Below are positions 8,878-17,495 of a DNA stretch of 64,000 nt, one piece after another. Under the pieces are notes generated by a model. That model had not been told where the DNA came from. It saw only the letters and a program-made list of their open reading frames with translations, and did no database searches. Source of the stretch: Catenovulum sediminis (GTDB taxonomy: Bacteria > Pseudomonadota > Gammaproteobacteria > Enterobacterales > Alteromonadaceae); NCBI RefSeq assembly GCF_007289895.1, contig NZ_CP041660.1, positions 3,534,001 through 3,598,000 of the forward strand, written 5' to 3'. The translations under genes were made by a program, and so were the position numbers. Within the stretch, counting starts at the first letter, position 1; each line of letters opens with the position of its first letter.

Positions 8878-10764
8878 TTAACGAGCAGCTTTAGGGTTAT
8901 ATAACCATAAAGTGTTGTTCGTTTGAGAGCCATCTTCACCAATCATGATGCGACCGTCGTCTAAAACCAATACGTTATCTGGTTGTGCAATTTCATTTAC
9001 ATTACACTTCATAGAGCCACTTACACCTGAGGTCATAGTTGCACCCATTAATACAGGTTCAATACGAGATACATTGTAATTTGCTTCTAAACGCATACGG
9101 TAAACACCACCACAATCTTTAACGCGTGTGTTTAGTTGAATGTCGCCTTGACCGTCTGTCATTGTGCTATCGATGTCTGATATTGCGAAATATACGTACG
9201 CATCCGTTACGTCTTCACCAGCAACCATATCAACACCTTCAACCGCTTCTAACGCACGGTTGTAGTTTACATTGATACCTTCAAGTTTACGGAACTCTGC
9301 CGTTGCGCCTTTCGCTTTAGCCGCTTGACGTGTTTCGATAAACGCAACTCGGTTATCCATAGCCATACCCGCAGTGGTTGCATTACCACCGTTTTCAATC
9401 GTTGGGTAATTGGTTTCACCTGCCGCCCATGCTTGCACATCAGCTAAAGTTAGGTATTTTTCTACGTATGCGTCACTGTCTGGTTCTGCTGCAATATTAT
9501 CAAACTGCGCGACCCAAGCTTCGATATCGGCGTTAGTACCATGCGCTAGTTCAACCCAAGTTACGTCAAAACCTGTTACCAGTGGATCATTAGAGTTAGC
9601 ATCTTGAGTTAACTTAGCTGCGTACAAAGTACCAGATGATAAATCTTGCGCTTGGTCAGCTACAAATTTCAATAACAAACCACCCGTATCATCCTGTGTG
9701 GTATAAACAGTGCGCTCATCAGGCATAACAACCGAGTTTTCATGCTCAACACGGCCTATTGTGAAATGTTTTACCGGAGTTGGTGTATCGCCTGCTGCAT
9801 CTGTTACTTCTACGATGTAACCATAACGATATGGATTAGGGAAAACAGAATCACCATTTAAATAGCCATTTAAACCAGATTGAGCAAACGAGTCAGCGCG
9901 TGTATTCCAACCAGCAGACGTGCGGCCATTGTCGTCATCAATTGTCCACTCTTCTGATGTCAATGGTGTATTCCAAGGCGTAACAGAACCAAAACAGTTT
10001 GCTGCCGTACCATGCACGCTTGAGAAATCGATCATTTCAACATCTAAGATATCCCACTGATTATCATCGTTTTTCTTAAGCTGCATTCTACTCATGCCAC
10101 CCGGAATATATTCCCAGTTGGTATACAAATAACCTTCATCTGTGCCCGTTTCGATGAAGCCGTTAAAGTCAGGCATATCTGTTTCAACCACTTTTTGTTG
10201 ACCTTGGATATCCATGATAACGCCTAAACCATTTGGTAAAGTACCATCAAATGTATCACCATTTTGGCCCAATACGTGATATTCACCTGCTGCAACACGA
10301 ACCGATTCCATTTCTTCTTGTGTTTGTGCAACTGGCAATGACGCAAAACTCATCGGTAACTTGTTGACATTGATACCATAAACCGCACCGACCGTACCAC
10401 GGTTAATCACATCACCGTTGTGATCTTCTGTCGTGTTGGTGTCGTCTGGGTGTTGTACGTTGAAAAATAAATCACCTTCTGAAGTTACATATGCACCCGT
10501 TACTTCAGCACCTAAAGGTACAGTTGCAAAGCGCGTTAAGCCAATCGTTGAACTGCCAACGCCGGGTAAACCGTCTTGGCCGTCTACACCATCTTGTCCA
10601 TCTGCACCGTCTTGCCCATCAATACCGTCTCTGCCCGGTTCGCCCTGCTCACCTTTTGGACCTTGCTCTTCTTCAAGGTCGCCTTCAATAGTACAAGCCG
10701 TCATCAAAGTGGATGCAAACAATGATGCTAGAATTGCTTTTGTAATTTTTGATTTTTGTAACAT
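8878..10764 (-). CDS. PhoX-family (DUF839) phosphatase-like lipoprotein with collagen-like segment
   Basis: 628 aa. A lipoprotein signal ends at LMTAC (Cys24). Residues 35-70 are an uninterrupted run of about 12 Gly-X-Y triplets (GPK GEQ GEP GRD GID GQD...), a collagen-like linker. The remainder has PhoX-type blocks: a segment like CFGSVTPWNTPLTSEE, then GRVEHENSVV with a following TTQDDTGG, and C-terminal PDNVLVLDDGRIMIGEDG. PhoX enzymes are Ca/Fe-dependent alkaline phosphatases; this protein is expected to be in the periplasm or on the surface. Most PhoX proteins use a Tat signal, whereas this one has a lipobox. Phosphatase activity is inferred from family resemblance only. Confidence 0.75.
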   Translation of the reverse strand: MLQKSKITKAILASLFASTLMTACTIEGDLEEEQGPKGEQGEPGRDGIDGQDGADGQDGVDGQDGLPGVGSSTIGLTRFATVPLGAEVTGAYVTSEGDLFFNVQHPDDTNTTEDHNGDVINRGTVGAVYGINVNKLPMSFASLPVAQTQEEMESVRVAAGEYHVLGQNGDTFDGTLPNGLGVIMDIQGQQKVVETDMPDFNGFIETGTDEGYLYTNWEYIPGGMSRMQLKKNDDNQWDILDVEMIDFSSVHGTAANCFGSVTPWNTPLTSEEWTIDDDNGRTSAGWNTRADSFAQSGLNGYLNGDSVFPNPYRYGYIVEVTDAAGDTPTPVKHFTIGRVEHENSVVMPDERTVYTTQDDTGGLLLKFVADQAQDLSSGTLYAAKLTQDANSNDPLVTGFDVTWVELAHGTNADIEAWVAQFDNIAAEPDSDAYVEKYLTLADVQAWAAGETNYPTIENGGNATTAGMAMDNRVAFIETRQAAKAKGATAEFRKLEGINVNYNRALEAVEGVDMVAGEDVTDAYVYFAISDIDSTMTDGQGDIQLNTRVKDCGGVYRMRLEANYNVSRIEPVLMGATMTSGVSGSMKCNVNEIAQPDNVLVLDDGRIMIGEDGSQTNNTLWLYNPKAAR

Positions 10765-10771
10765 GTATGTC

Positions 10772-10808
10772 CCCGTGACTTTTCTAATAGTTAATTAAAA
10801 ATCACGGG
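10772..10808 (-). promoter_or_regulatory. 5'-leader hairpin overlapping the ribosome site of the PhoX-like gene
   Basis: CCCGTGA and TCACGGG form a perfect 7-bp stem around a 23-nt loop directly upstream of the start codon. On the minus strand the 3' arm runs into the purine-rich GGGGA just before the ATG, so pairing would partly hide the ribosome site. Confidence 0.4.
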
Positions 10809-10857
10809 AAGAATGCAGGAGAAAAAAGTAGTTTTGTTTACAGTTTTTTTTAAGTCG

Positions 10858-10878
10858 TTAAGTTTAATAAAAACTTAA
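10858..10878. repeat. AT-rich inverted repeat upstream of the PhoX-like gene
   Basis: TTAAGTTT-aataa-AAACTTAA has perfect 8-nt arms. It lies between the small lipoprotein gene and the PhoX-like leader. No T-run follows on the minus strand, so an operator or structured leader is more likely than a terminator. Confidence 0.3.
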
Positions 10879-10908
10879 TCTTTCGTATTATTAATCCAGT
10901 ACAGACGC

Positions 10909-11508
10909 TTAATCTAAATCAGACAAAGGAAAACTGAATATGGGTGTTGTAAATTTATCCGTGCGCACGCGAGAAGATACTTTACCGCGCAACATAATTT
11001 CCTGCGTTTTTAGATCGACTAATACATAATGGCATTCTGAGATACCGTGGTACATATCGACGGCCAGTACACTGATTGAGGTGCTTCTTTCTGGTTCACT
11101 TAAATTAATGATCGGAAATGAAAAGCCAGCTTGATCTCTGTCCGTTCCAAGCGAAGTAAAAAATAAATCCAATTTATAATTCGCCGGTTGATAATCTATT
11201 AAGGTGTTTGCCTGATTGCCATCAACAAACTTAACTTTAAATGACTCTGCTAACTGGCTTTTAATTCGCGCTTCTGCGTAATTGACAACTTCGTTTTTAA
11301 CGACAAAATGGCTTTCAATAAATATAGGTTGTTCAATTAATAACTGTAATGGCTCTTTCGCAAAACCTTTGGCTATTTCATTAATGCTGTAGGTCACCAG
11401 TCGCTGTTCCGTAGATCCCGAGAATTTCTCACCCGCTTGTCTTGTAGAGCAAGCCGATAATGTCAGAGTGACAAGTAATAAACATATGAGTGATTTAAAC
11501 CTATCCAT
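10909..11508 (-). CDS. Lipoprotein of unknown function
   Basis: 199 aa. The N-terminus MDRFKSLICLLLVTLTLSAC is a clear lipoprotein signal with Cys20 in the lipobox. The mature part is a mixed alpha/beta soluble domain with no motif I recognise; LAVDMYHGISECHYVLVD and the C-terminal VSSRVRTDKFTTPIF are its most distinctive stretches. It sits between the aminotransferase and the PhoX-like gene on the same strand, after the aminotransferase terminator, so it is likely transcribed separately. No function is proposed. Confidence 0.7.
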   Translation of the reverse strand: MDRFKSLICLLLVTLTLSACSTRQAGEKFSGSTEQRLVTYSINEIAKGFAKEPLQLLIEQPIFIESHFVVKNEVVNYAEARIKSQLAESFKVKFVDGNQANTLIDYQPANYKLDLFFTSLGTDRDQAGFSFPIINLSEPERSTSISVLAVDMYHGISECHYVLVDLKTQEIMLRGKVSSRVRTDKFTTPIFSFPLSDLD

Positions 11509-11543
11509 TTTTTAACCTTTGTACTTTTCCGAGCCATAAAACA

Positions 11544-11569
11544 AAAATGCCTGTAAAAACAGGCATTTT
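11544..11569 (-). terminator. Intrinsic terminator of the aminotransferase gene
   Basis: AAAATGCCTGT and ACAGGCATTTT make an 11-bp perfect stem with a 4-nt loop. On the minus strand it runs into TTTTTGTTTT. It lies 29 bp past the aminotransferase stop. Confidence 0.85.
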
Positions 11570-11598
11570 CAATATAATTTTGAAAAATTAACAGATTT

Positions 11599-12795
11599 TT
11601 ATTTTTTCAAAATTGCGGCCACTGCATCTGCAATATAATCAACATTTGAAGATGAGATACCTGCAATATTGATACGGCTGCTACCCGCCATATAAATTGC
11701 ATATTCGTCTCGAATGGCTTGTACTTGCTCTGGAGTAATCCCTAAGAAAGTAAACATACCATTTTGACGGTTGATAAAACTGAAATCTTCGTCAACACCT
11801 CGTTCGTGGATTTTATTCACTAGCATTGAACGTAATGTACGCATGCGAGCACACATCTCAGCAAGCTCACCTTTCCATTCGGTGGTTAACGCTTGATCTT
11901 GTAAAATGATACCGACTGCAGCACCACCGTATGAAGGCGGCATTGAATAAATTTCACGCGCTATATTAAGAACGTGCGATAAAGCTGCAGCTGCAAGCTC
12001 AGGTGTTTCGCTTACTGTTGTTATTAAACCAGTACGTTCACGGTATAAACCAAAGTTTTTAGAACATGAAGTTGCGATTAAAGCTTCTGGTACTTTGCTT
12101 AATAATTCACGTACGCCAGCTACGTCTGTATCTAAATCCTGACCGAAACCTTGATAAGCAATATCAATAAAAGGTAAAAAACCTTTTTCTAAAGCTAACT
12201 CGGTAATTTTACTCCACAACTCAGGTGTTAAATCTTCACCGGTTGGGTTATGACAACAACCATGTAATAACACCACATCATTCGGACCTAATTGCGCTAA
12301 CGCTTCAAGCATTTCATCTGCTTTTAATGCGTTGTTTTTCTTATCGTAATAAGGATACTCAGCGTGGTCTAAACCTGTTGATTTTATGAGTGCAACGTGG
12401 TTTGCCCAAGTTGGACCGCTAACCCAAATTTTAGCATTTGGATTACTACGTTTAATTAACTGGAAACCTAATTTTAATGAACCTGTACCACCTGGCGCCT
12501 GAACACTTTCAACACGGCCAGAGCTGATTAATGGATTATCATTACCCAAAACCAGTTTTTCCATGCCATCTAAAAATGCCTGATTACCACGAGGCTGGAT
12601 ATATGATTTTGACGCTTCGGTATCTAATAGAATCTGCAGTGCTTTTTGCACGCTGGTCAAAATAGGCGTTTTGCCATCTTCTGTTTTATAAACACCAACA
12701 CCTAAATCTACTTTCTTAGGGTTTGTATCTTGTTTAAATGCAGCAGCAATGCCCAATAACGGATCTGGCGGTAAAGCAGTTATTTGTTGAAACAT
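11599..12795 (-). CDS. Aromatic/aspartate aminotransferase (class I, PLP-dependent)
   Basis: 398 aa, the usual length for AspC/TyrB. It transfers the amino group of aspartate or aromatic amino acids to 2-oxoglutarate in the cytoplasm. Family landmarks are the N-terminal DPLLGIAAAF and VDLGVGVYKTEDGKTP, the substrate-site LHGCCHNPTG, the PLP lysine in SCSKNFGLYRERTG (about Lys247), and C-terminal NGMFTFLG with the arginine in AGSSRINIAGIS. AspC and TyrB are both close relatives and I cannot separate them by eye. Monocistronic with its own terminator. Confidence 0.92.
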   Translation of the reverse strand: MFQQITALPPDPLLGIAAAFKQDTNPKKVDLGVGVYKTEDGKTPILTSVQKALQILLDTEASKSYIQPRGNQAFLDGMEKLVLGNDNPLISSGRVESVQAPGGTGSLKLGFQLIKRSNPNAKIWVSGPTWANHVALIKSTGLDHAEYPYYDKKNNALKADEMLEALAQLGPNDVVLLHGCCHNPTGEDLTPELWSKITELALEKGFLPFIDIAYQGFGQDLDTDVAGVRELLSKVPEALIATSCSKNFGLYRERTGLITTVSETPELAAAALSHVLNIAREIYSMPPSYGGAAVGIILQDQALTTEWKGELAEMCARMRTLRSMLVNKIHERGVDEDFSFINRQNGMFTFLGITPEQVQAIRDEYAIYMAGSSRINIAGISSSNVDYIADAVAAILKK

Positions 12796-13000
12796 GTAAT
12801 GAGCTTCCTAATATTGTCTACTTAAAAATGAACTGCACATATAATACACGAGACTTTGGGCAGTTAACAGAATTTAGACAAATTTAAGCAAAATAAATGG
12901 ATATATATTTATAAAAAGTGAATAAATATTCATTAATTCTAGGCGAATGATAATTTATATTTGACGAAATGCGATTATCGCATTAAAGTGCGCGCCATTC

Positions 13001-13187
13001 GTTATAGGTGCTTTACGTGGTTTTTTCACTAAAGTTAAACGGGAAGTATGGTGTAATCCCATCGCTGCCCCCGCAACGGTAATCAATGAAAGCTTGCTTT
13101 TGAGTTAACTCAATCCACTGTGTTTAACATGGGAAGGATGCAAGTTGGATATTTTATCCATTGAGAGCCCGGATACCGGCCTACAAC
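13001..13187 (+). promoter_or_regulatory. Cobalamin riboswitch upstream of btuB
   Basis: The leader contains the B12-box core GCTGCCCCCGCAACGGTAA (about 13062-13080) and the downstream conserved GAGCCCGGATACCGGCC (13164-13180), in the spacing typical of AdoCbl riboswitches. It ends about 40 nt before the btuB ATG. A 7-bp hairpin GTATTGC/GCAATAC at 13197-13215 follows, immediately before the AGGGG ribosome site, and may serve as the expression platform controlling translation. Confidence 0.93.
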
Positions 13188-13226
13188 AGAACAACCGTAT
13201 TGCGGCGGGCAATACCAGGGGTAAAA

Positions 13227-15242
13227 ATGTTTATAAAAAAAGTCTTCAGTAAAACTCTTTTAAGCGTTTGTTTTGTTAGTTGTGTTGCAGCAAACGCTGC
13301 GCAAACCGAAGTTATTGAAATTTCAGGTTTTGCTTACTCTAATCCGGCCAATTATACACTGATTCAGCGTGATGAGCTTTTGCAAGCGGGCGCCACTGTT
13401 GCAGATGTTTTAAAGAAAACCAATGGATTACAAATTCGTGAAGTCAGCGGCTTAGGTAATCAGGTTGATGTATCCATGCGTGGCTCTACCAGCAAACAAG
13501 TTCAACTTTATATTGACGGTCAACTGATTAACGATAGCCAATTTGGTGGTTTTGATTTAAACCAAATTCCAACCGAACATATACAAAGTATTGAAATCAG
13601 TAAAAACCAAGCCCTAGGTACAGGTAGTACACCGATTGGTGGTGTGATCCGTATCAATACTTATGATCCAAACAAAGCATTAACCCGTGTTTCGGCTGGC
13701 GCTGGTCGTTTTGGCTTTTATCAGGGATCCCTTTTAATTTCTAATATTATTGCTAATCAGCAAATCACGGCGGGGATAAATTACCTCACGAGTGACAATG
13801 ACTATACCTACCCAGTCCCGCAACCAATAGATGATCCGAACAATCCACGTAATGAGCCGTTAAAAAATAATCAATTTGAAAAGTTGAGTGTTTATATTAA
13901 TAACAGTTTTAACTGGTCTGCACATCAATTTAAATTGAGTTTTCAATTTAACCAGCAGGATAAAAACCTGCCTAATTATCAAAGCAATTTAGCTACAAAT
14001 TACTCAGCTTTAAAGAGCAATAGCCGGCGTTTTTCTGTTAATGATGATTGGTTGCTTGCTAATGGGGCATTAAATTCAATTAATATTGAAAGTTATTTTG
14101 AAGATAAAAACGAGCGTTTTATTAATCGGGCAAATAGTAACACAAACCAAGTTTTTGATTATCAAACCGATAAATTTGCTGTTAATTTAACTTCTTTTTG
14201 GATATTTGACTCACTCACAATCACACCTTATTTAAAGTATAACCATCAAGAATTCGAATCTAACTCAATATATAACGGCGAAAGCCGACCATGTAATGGG
14301 GGATCTGGCTGTGATGTTAAAGCCAGACAGCAACAAATACATTTGGGCAGCCGATTTGACTGGATGATATTGCCCAACACGCTAACCGGTTATTTATTGT
14401 TAAACCAATTGAATGAATCTAATGACAATCAGATCAATCAATTGGTTTCTGAAACCAATCAGGATGTGTCCGATAAAACAGCCAATAAAAGCTATGTTAC
14501 CTTTGAAACAGGTCTATCATACGATTTGCAAAATACTTGGTTATCCCCGCTCACTATCTCAGCGCAATTGAGCCAAGGTGCGCGTACACCTAATTTATTT
14601 GAACGATTTGGTGACAGAGGCCTATTAAAAGGTAATGAAGATCTTCTGGCCGAAACATCCAATAGTCTATCCGTTTCTTTCGCGCAAGCATTCAACGCAT
14701 TTGAATGGCAGACGAGTCTTTACCAACAAGATGTAGAAAATGCGATTGTCGCTATTTATAACGCTCGCAATGTTGGTTCGTACGAAAATGTAAGTCAGGC
14801 AGATGTATACGGTCTTGAGTTGCAACTACAGTACGATTTATCTAAAGCATTGCAACTTTCGGCGAGTAGCCATTTTATCGACAGTACTACGCACTCACCT
14901 ACTCCAGCGTTTAACCATAAAAAACTGCCTGGCATTTATCACGAGCAATACCAATTGGGCATGCATTATCAAATATCTAATAGTTGGTCTGCCAGTTTTG
15001 TCAGTGCATACGACGCTGCGCTTTATTATTCGCGTACAAATTTAATTGAAACTAATCAACAAAACAAAAAAGGTAATCCAGCTGACAGGTGGGTGTCTGA
15101 TCTGATGCTGAATTGGGAAAAAGACAATATCCATGCAAGTTTGGCAATTAAAAATTTATTTGACGAGTCTTATCAAGATTTAGCAAACCGGCCTGCTGTA
15201 GGTCGAAGTTTTCAAATTAAATTATCAATCGAGGAAATATAA
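13227..15242 (+). CDS. btuB: TonB-dependent vitamin B12 receptor
   Basis: 671 aa from the ATG at 13227, which has an AGGGG ribosome site and gives a good signal peptide (MFIKKVFSKTLLSVCFVSC...ANA). An upstream in-frame start at 13161 lies inside the riboswitch and is rejected. A TonB box-like TEVIEISGF opens the mature protein. The plug domain follows (GATVADVLKKTNGLQIREVSG, VDVSMRGS, VQLYIDGQLIN, IEISKNQALGTG), then a 22-strand-type barrel ending in a hydrophobic/aromatic-rich strand. Outer-membrane corrinoid uptake is assigned from the cobalamin riboswitch plus BtuB-like size. The next gene starts directly after its stop codon. Confidence 0.9.
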   Translation: MFIKKVFSKTLLSVCFVSCVAANAAQTEVIEISGFAYSNPANYTLIQRDELLQAGATVADVLKKTNGLQIREVSGLGNQVDVSMRGSTSKQVQLYIDGQLINDSQFGGFDLNQIPTEHIQSIEISKNQALGTGSTPIGGVIRINTYDPNKALTRVSAGAGRFGFYQGSLLISNIIANQQITAGINYLTSDNDYTYPVPQPIDDPNNPRNEPLKNNQFEKLSVYINNSFNWSAHQFKLSFQFNQQDKNLPNYQSNLATNYSALKSNSRRFSVNDDWLLANGALNSINIESYFEDKNERFINRANSNTNQVFDYQTDKFAVNLTSFWIFDSLTITPYLKYNHQEFESNSIYNGESRPCNGGSGCDVKARQQQIHLGSRFDWMILPNTLTGYLLLNQLNESNDNQINQLVSETNQDVSDKTANKSYVTFETGLSYDLQNTWLSPLTISAQLSQGARTPNLFERFGDRGLLKGNEDLLAETSNSLSVSFAQAFNAFEWQTSLYQQDVENAIVAIYNARNVGSYENVSQADVYGLELQLQYDLSKALQLSASSHFIDSTTHSPTPAFNHKKLPGIYHEQYQLGMHYQISNSWSASFVSAYDAALYYSRTNLIETNQQNKKGNPADRWVSDLMLNWEKDNIHASLAIKNLFDESYQDLANRPAVGRSFQIKLSIEEI

Positions 15243-16481
15243 ATGACAAAACATGGCGCAATAAAAAAGGGTTTAATAAAAAAGGGTGTAATACAAAAAG
15301 GAATATTAAAACTCAGCCTGTTGGCTTCTATTATCGCGCTAGCAGGTTGCGATATTAATAGTGACGATAATGACGAACAGGCAAAAGAGTCGCCAGTGAG
15401 TGGTGCTGTGGTGCAAACCGTAGCGCCAGATTATTCATCGTCTCAGGTGGTATTGATTGATACTGAAACGTTCGAATTAACGGAAGGTTTATACGTAAAA
15501 GACAAATCAGATTACACCATTAATACCTATCAATCTGAAATCTACCATATCGGTAAATTCACTATCGACACCATTGAAAAATATGATGCAGCTGATATTG
15601 AACAGCAAATATATAATTATTCAACTCAACAAGCGGGTGAAGAAGTTTCTGGCAACCCTTATAAAATTGTATTTTTGAACGACTCAAAAGCATTTATCGT
15701 ACGTTATGGTTCTGACAAGGTATTAATTGTTAATCCTCAAGCGACAAGTGCGGCTGATTTTATAACCGGTGAAATTGACATATCTGCTTACATAACGGAC
15801 GATTCAATTGAAACGTCACCTTATGCTTCGGATGCCATTATTGCCGGTGGAAAGTTATTTGTAGTTATGCAGCGTATGCTTTCGTGGGCTCCGCAAACAA
15901 GCTACTTGGCAGTATTTGATACAGAAACAGGTGAAGAACTCGAAACCAATACCGATAGTTCTGATTCAGTAAAAGGGATTCCGCTAGCTGGATTTAATCC
16001 AAAGAGCGATAGTTTGTATGTTTATGATAATAGCTTATATGTGACTACTGAATCAGGCTTTTCGTCTGTTGATGTATCAGAAAGTAAAATAGAAAAAATA
16101 AACCTAGCTGATTACGCATTAACAGAGGTATTAAATGCAACCGACATTGATGGCAATACAACGGACAAAATTACAGAAGCTGTGATTTTAAATAATCAAA
16201 CCGGTTATTTTTATGCCGGCTCTGGTTGGCCGACGGTTTCCGCTTTATACCAATTTAACCCAACGACCGGTGATATTATCAATACAAATGTCGCATCCGG
16301 TTTAGCGGATGACGAGGGGATTAGTGATATTGCTTTGGATGATCGTAATCAATTATGGATCAGTGTAAACAGTACTAATAATCCAGGTATTGAAGTGTAC
16401 AGTACGGCCGATCATTCATTAGTTGAAAACCGAATTTCAACCACTTTGAATCCGGGTAAAATTAGTTTTATTAGAAAATAA
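15243..16481 (+). CDS. BtuB-linked lipoprotein with beta-propeller-like repeats (candidate B12-binding partner)
   Basis: 412 aa. The ATG abuts the btuB stop codon (TAAATG), with GAGGAAAT as ribosome site, so the two are one transcription unit under the riboswitch. The N-region is unusually long and repetitive (KKGLIKKGVIQKGILK) before the hydrophobic core and lipobox ALAGC. The mature protein shows recurring short blocks of the kind SYLAVFDTETGE, DSLYVYDNSLYVTT, ALYQFNPTTGDIIN, NQLWISVNS, as in YncE-like beta-propellers. In Bacteroides the surface lipoprotein BtuG, also a propeller, caps BtuB and binds B12. A similar role is plausible here by position and fold type but unproven. Confidence 0.7.
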   Translation: MTKHGAIKKGLIKKGVIQKGILKLSLLASIIALAGCDINSDDNDEQAKESPVSGAVVQTVAPDYSSSQVVLIDTETFELTEGLYVKDKSDYTINTYQSEIYHIGKFTIDTIEKYDAADIEQQIYNYSTQQAGEEVSGNPYKIVFLNDSKAFIVRYGSDKVLIVNPQATSAADFITGEIDISAYITDDSIETSPYASDAIIAGGKLFVVMQRMLSWAPQTSYLAVFDTETGEELETNTDSSDSVKGIPLAGFNPKSDSLYVYDNSLYVTTESGFSSVDVSESKIEKINLADYALTEVLNATDIDGNTTDKITEAVILNNQTGYFYAGSGWPTVSALYQFNPTTGDIINTNVASGLADDEGISDIALDDRNQLWISVNSTNNPGIEVYSTADHSLVENRISTTLNPGKISFIRK

Positions 16482-16525
16482 AAAGCTATAAAAACTAACT
16501 CCTAGTAAAAACTAAGCCCGAATAA

Positions 16526-16564
16526 AAAATAGCCTGCTCATTATTTGACTGGGCTATTTTTTTT
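16526..16564 (+). terminator. Intrinsic terminator of the btuB-lipoprotein operon (probably bidirectional)
   Basis: AAAATAGCC and GGCTATTTT form a 9-bp stem with a 17-nt loop followed by T8 on the plus strand. The A-rich left arm also gives a T-run on the minus strand, 8-46 bp past the convergent DUF1080 gene. Confidence 0.85.
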
Positions 16565-16571
16565 ATATCCA

Positions 16572-17345
16572 TTAAAGTTCTGCAATCATAATATTCCTAA
16601 ACTCAATGGGATGCCCTTCACTCTGTAACGCAATATGACCCCGCGTTAACCTTTGGCTCTGTTTATTTTTAAATAACGAAGCATTGTAGCCTTTTATTAA
16701 TTTACCAATATTGATGGTCGGATTTTTATATTCGAGTACGGTTTGGCCATTTATTATTTGTTTGACCACGCCGTCTTTAACGATAAGCTCTGCTTTAACC
16801 CACTTCCCTGCTGGAACAGCCGGATAGCTTGAACGTAAACAATGCTCGGTAAAAAGTTTATTATTATAAACGACATCCGTCCCCGGTGAGCACATATTGC
16901 CCGTTGTCCTACCTGGGTTAGCTGGATCGTCGGCTAAAAATTGCATTTCAACAGACACTGGCCAGTTTTGTTGTGGCGGCATACTTTCTGGACTTTGACT
17001 GACAAACATGACTCCGCTATTAAGCTTTGCGTATGAGGGGGCATCTGACATAAAGCCAGACAAAAAACGATACTCCAATATTAAATGGAAGTTCTGATAA
17101 GTTTTGTTGGTATACAGGTGTGCAAATCGGTTGTTAAACCTAGGGTAATCCGTGTAATCAACCACGATGCGATCCCCTTGGGCTTTAAAGGTACCGGCAA
17201 AATTATCGCCAGTTGGATGACCGTGCACTTTGACTGTCCAACCCGATAAATCGTTGCCATTGTACAAGGAGGTAAATGTTTCGTTCGCAAGCGAAATTTG
17301 CGTTAATACTAGACAGCTCAGTATGGCGAATTGTTTTAGTTTCAT
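16572..17345 (-). CDS. Secreted DUF1080 (3-keto-disaccharide hydrolase-type) protein
   Basis: 257 aa. A signal peptide (about residues 1-20, ending ISLA) precedes a single concanavalin-like domain: FTSLYNGNDLSGWTVK at the start, then FHLILEYRF, SGVMFVSQSPESMPPQNWP-like middle, VLEYKNPTINIGK, and HIALQSEGHPIEFRNIMI at the end. This is the DUF1080 pattern, some members of which hydrolyse 3-keto-glycosides or bind sugars. Two cysteines near 125 and 143 may form a disulfide in the periplasm. It lies between the two B12 transcription units but has no evident link to them; a carbohydrate role is more likely. Substrate unknown. Confidence 0.82.
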   Translation of the reverse strand: MKLKQFAILSCLVLTQISLANETFTSLYNGNDLSGWTVKVHGHPTGDNFAGTFKAQGDRIVVDYTDYPRFNNRFAHLYTNKTYQNFHLILEYRFLSGFMSDAPSYAKLNSGVMFVSQSPESMPPQQNWPVSVEMQFLADDPANPGRTTGNMCSPGTDVVYNNKLFTEHCLRSSYPAVPAGKWVKAELIVKDGVVKQIINGQTVLEYKNPTINIGKLIKGYNASLFKNKQSQRLTRGHIALQSEGHPIEFRNIMIAEL

Positions 17346-17434
17346 GTAAGACTCTACGAGTGTTAAGCGTTACTTATTATTAAACAGTTAACAATATAAC
17401 AAAGTCCGTCGCTAAATCTCTAACAATACCAACC

Positions 17435-17456
17435 TAAAAAAGCAAAATTACGCTTT
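17435..17456 (-). terminator. Weak terminator candidate after btuF
   Basis: AAAGC pairs with GCTTT (8-nt loop) and is followed on the minus strand by a T-run. The 5-bp stem is short. It is the best candidate I see for the 3' end of the long B12 operon. Confidence 0.3.
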
Positions 17457-17461
17457 AACCG

Positions 17462-17495
17462 AATGTTGAAACCTAATGTTGAAACCTAATGTTGA
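17462..17495. repeat. 13-bp tandem repeat across the btuF stop codon
   Basis: AATGTTGAAACCT occurs twice in tandem (17462-17474, 17475-17487), followed by a partial third copy AATGTTGA. The btuF stop codon lies within the repeat, so slippage here would alter only the last residues or the 3' UTR. Confidence 0.6.

Noticed and set aside
8808-8942. Longer N-terminus for the cytochrome c lipoprotein
   Set aside because: It would run through a strong terminator and into the 3' end of the PhoX-like gene and would bury the lipoprotein signal.
13161-13226. Longer N-terminus for btuB
   Set aside because: It lies inside the cobalamin riboswitch and hides a good signal peptide that begins at 13227.
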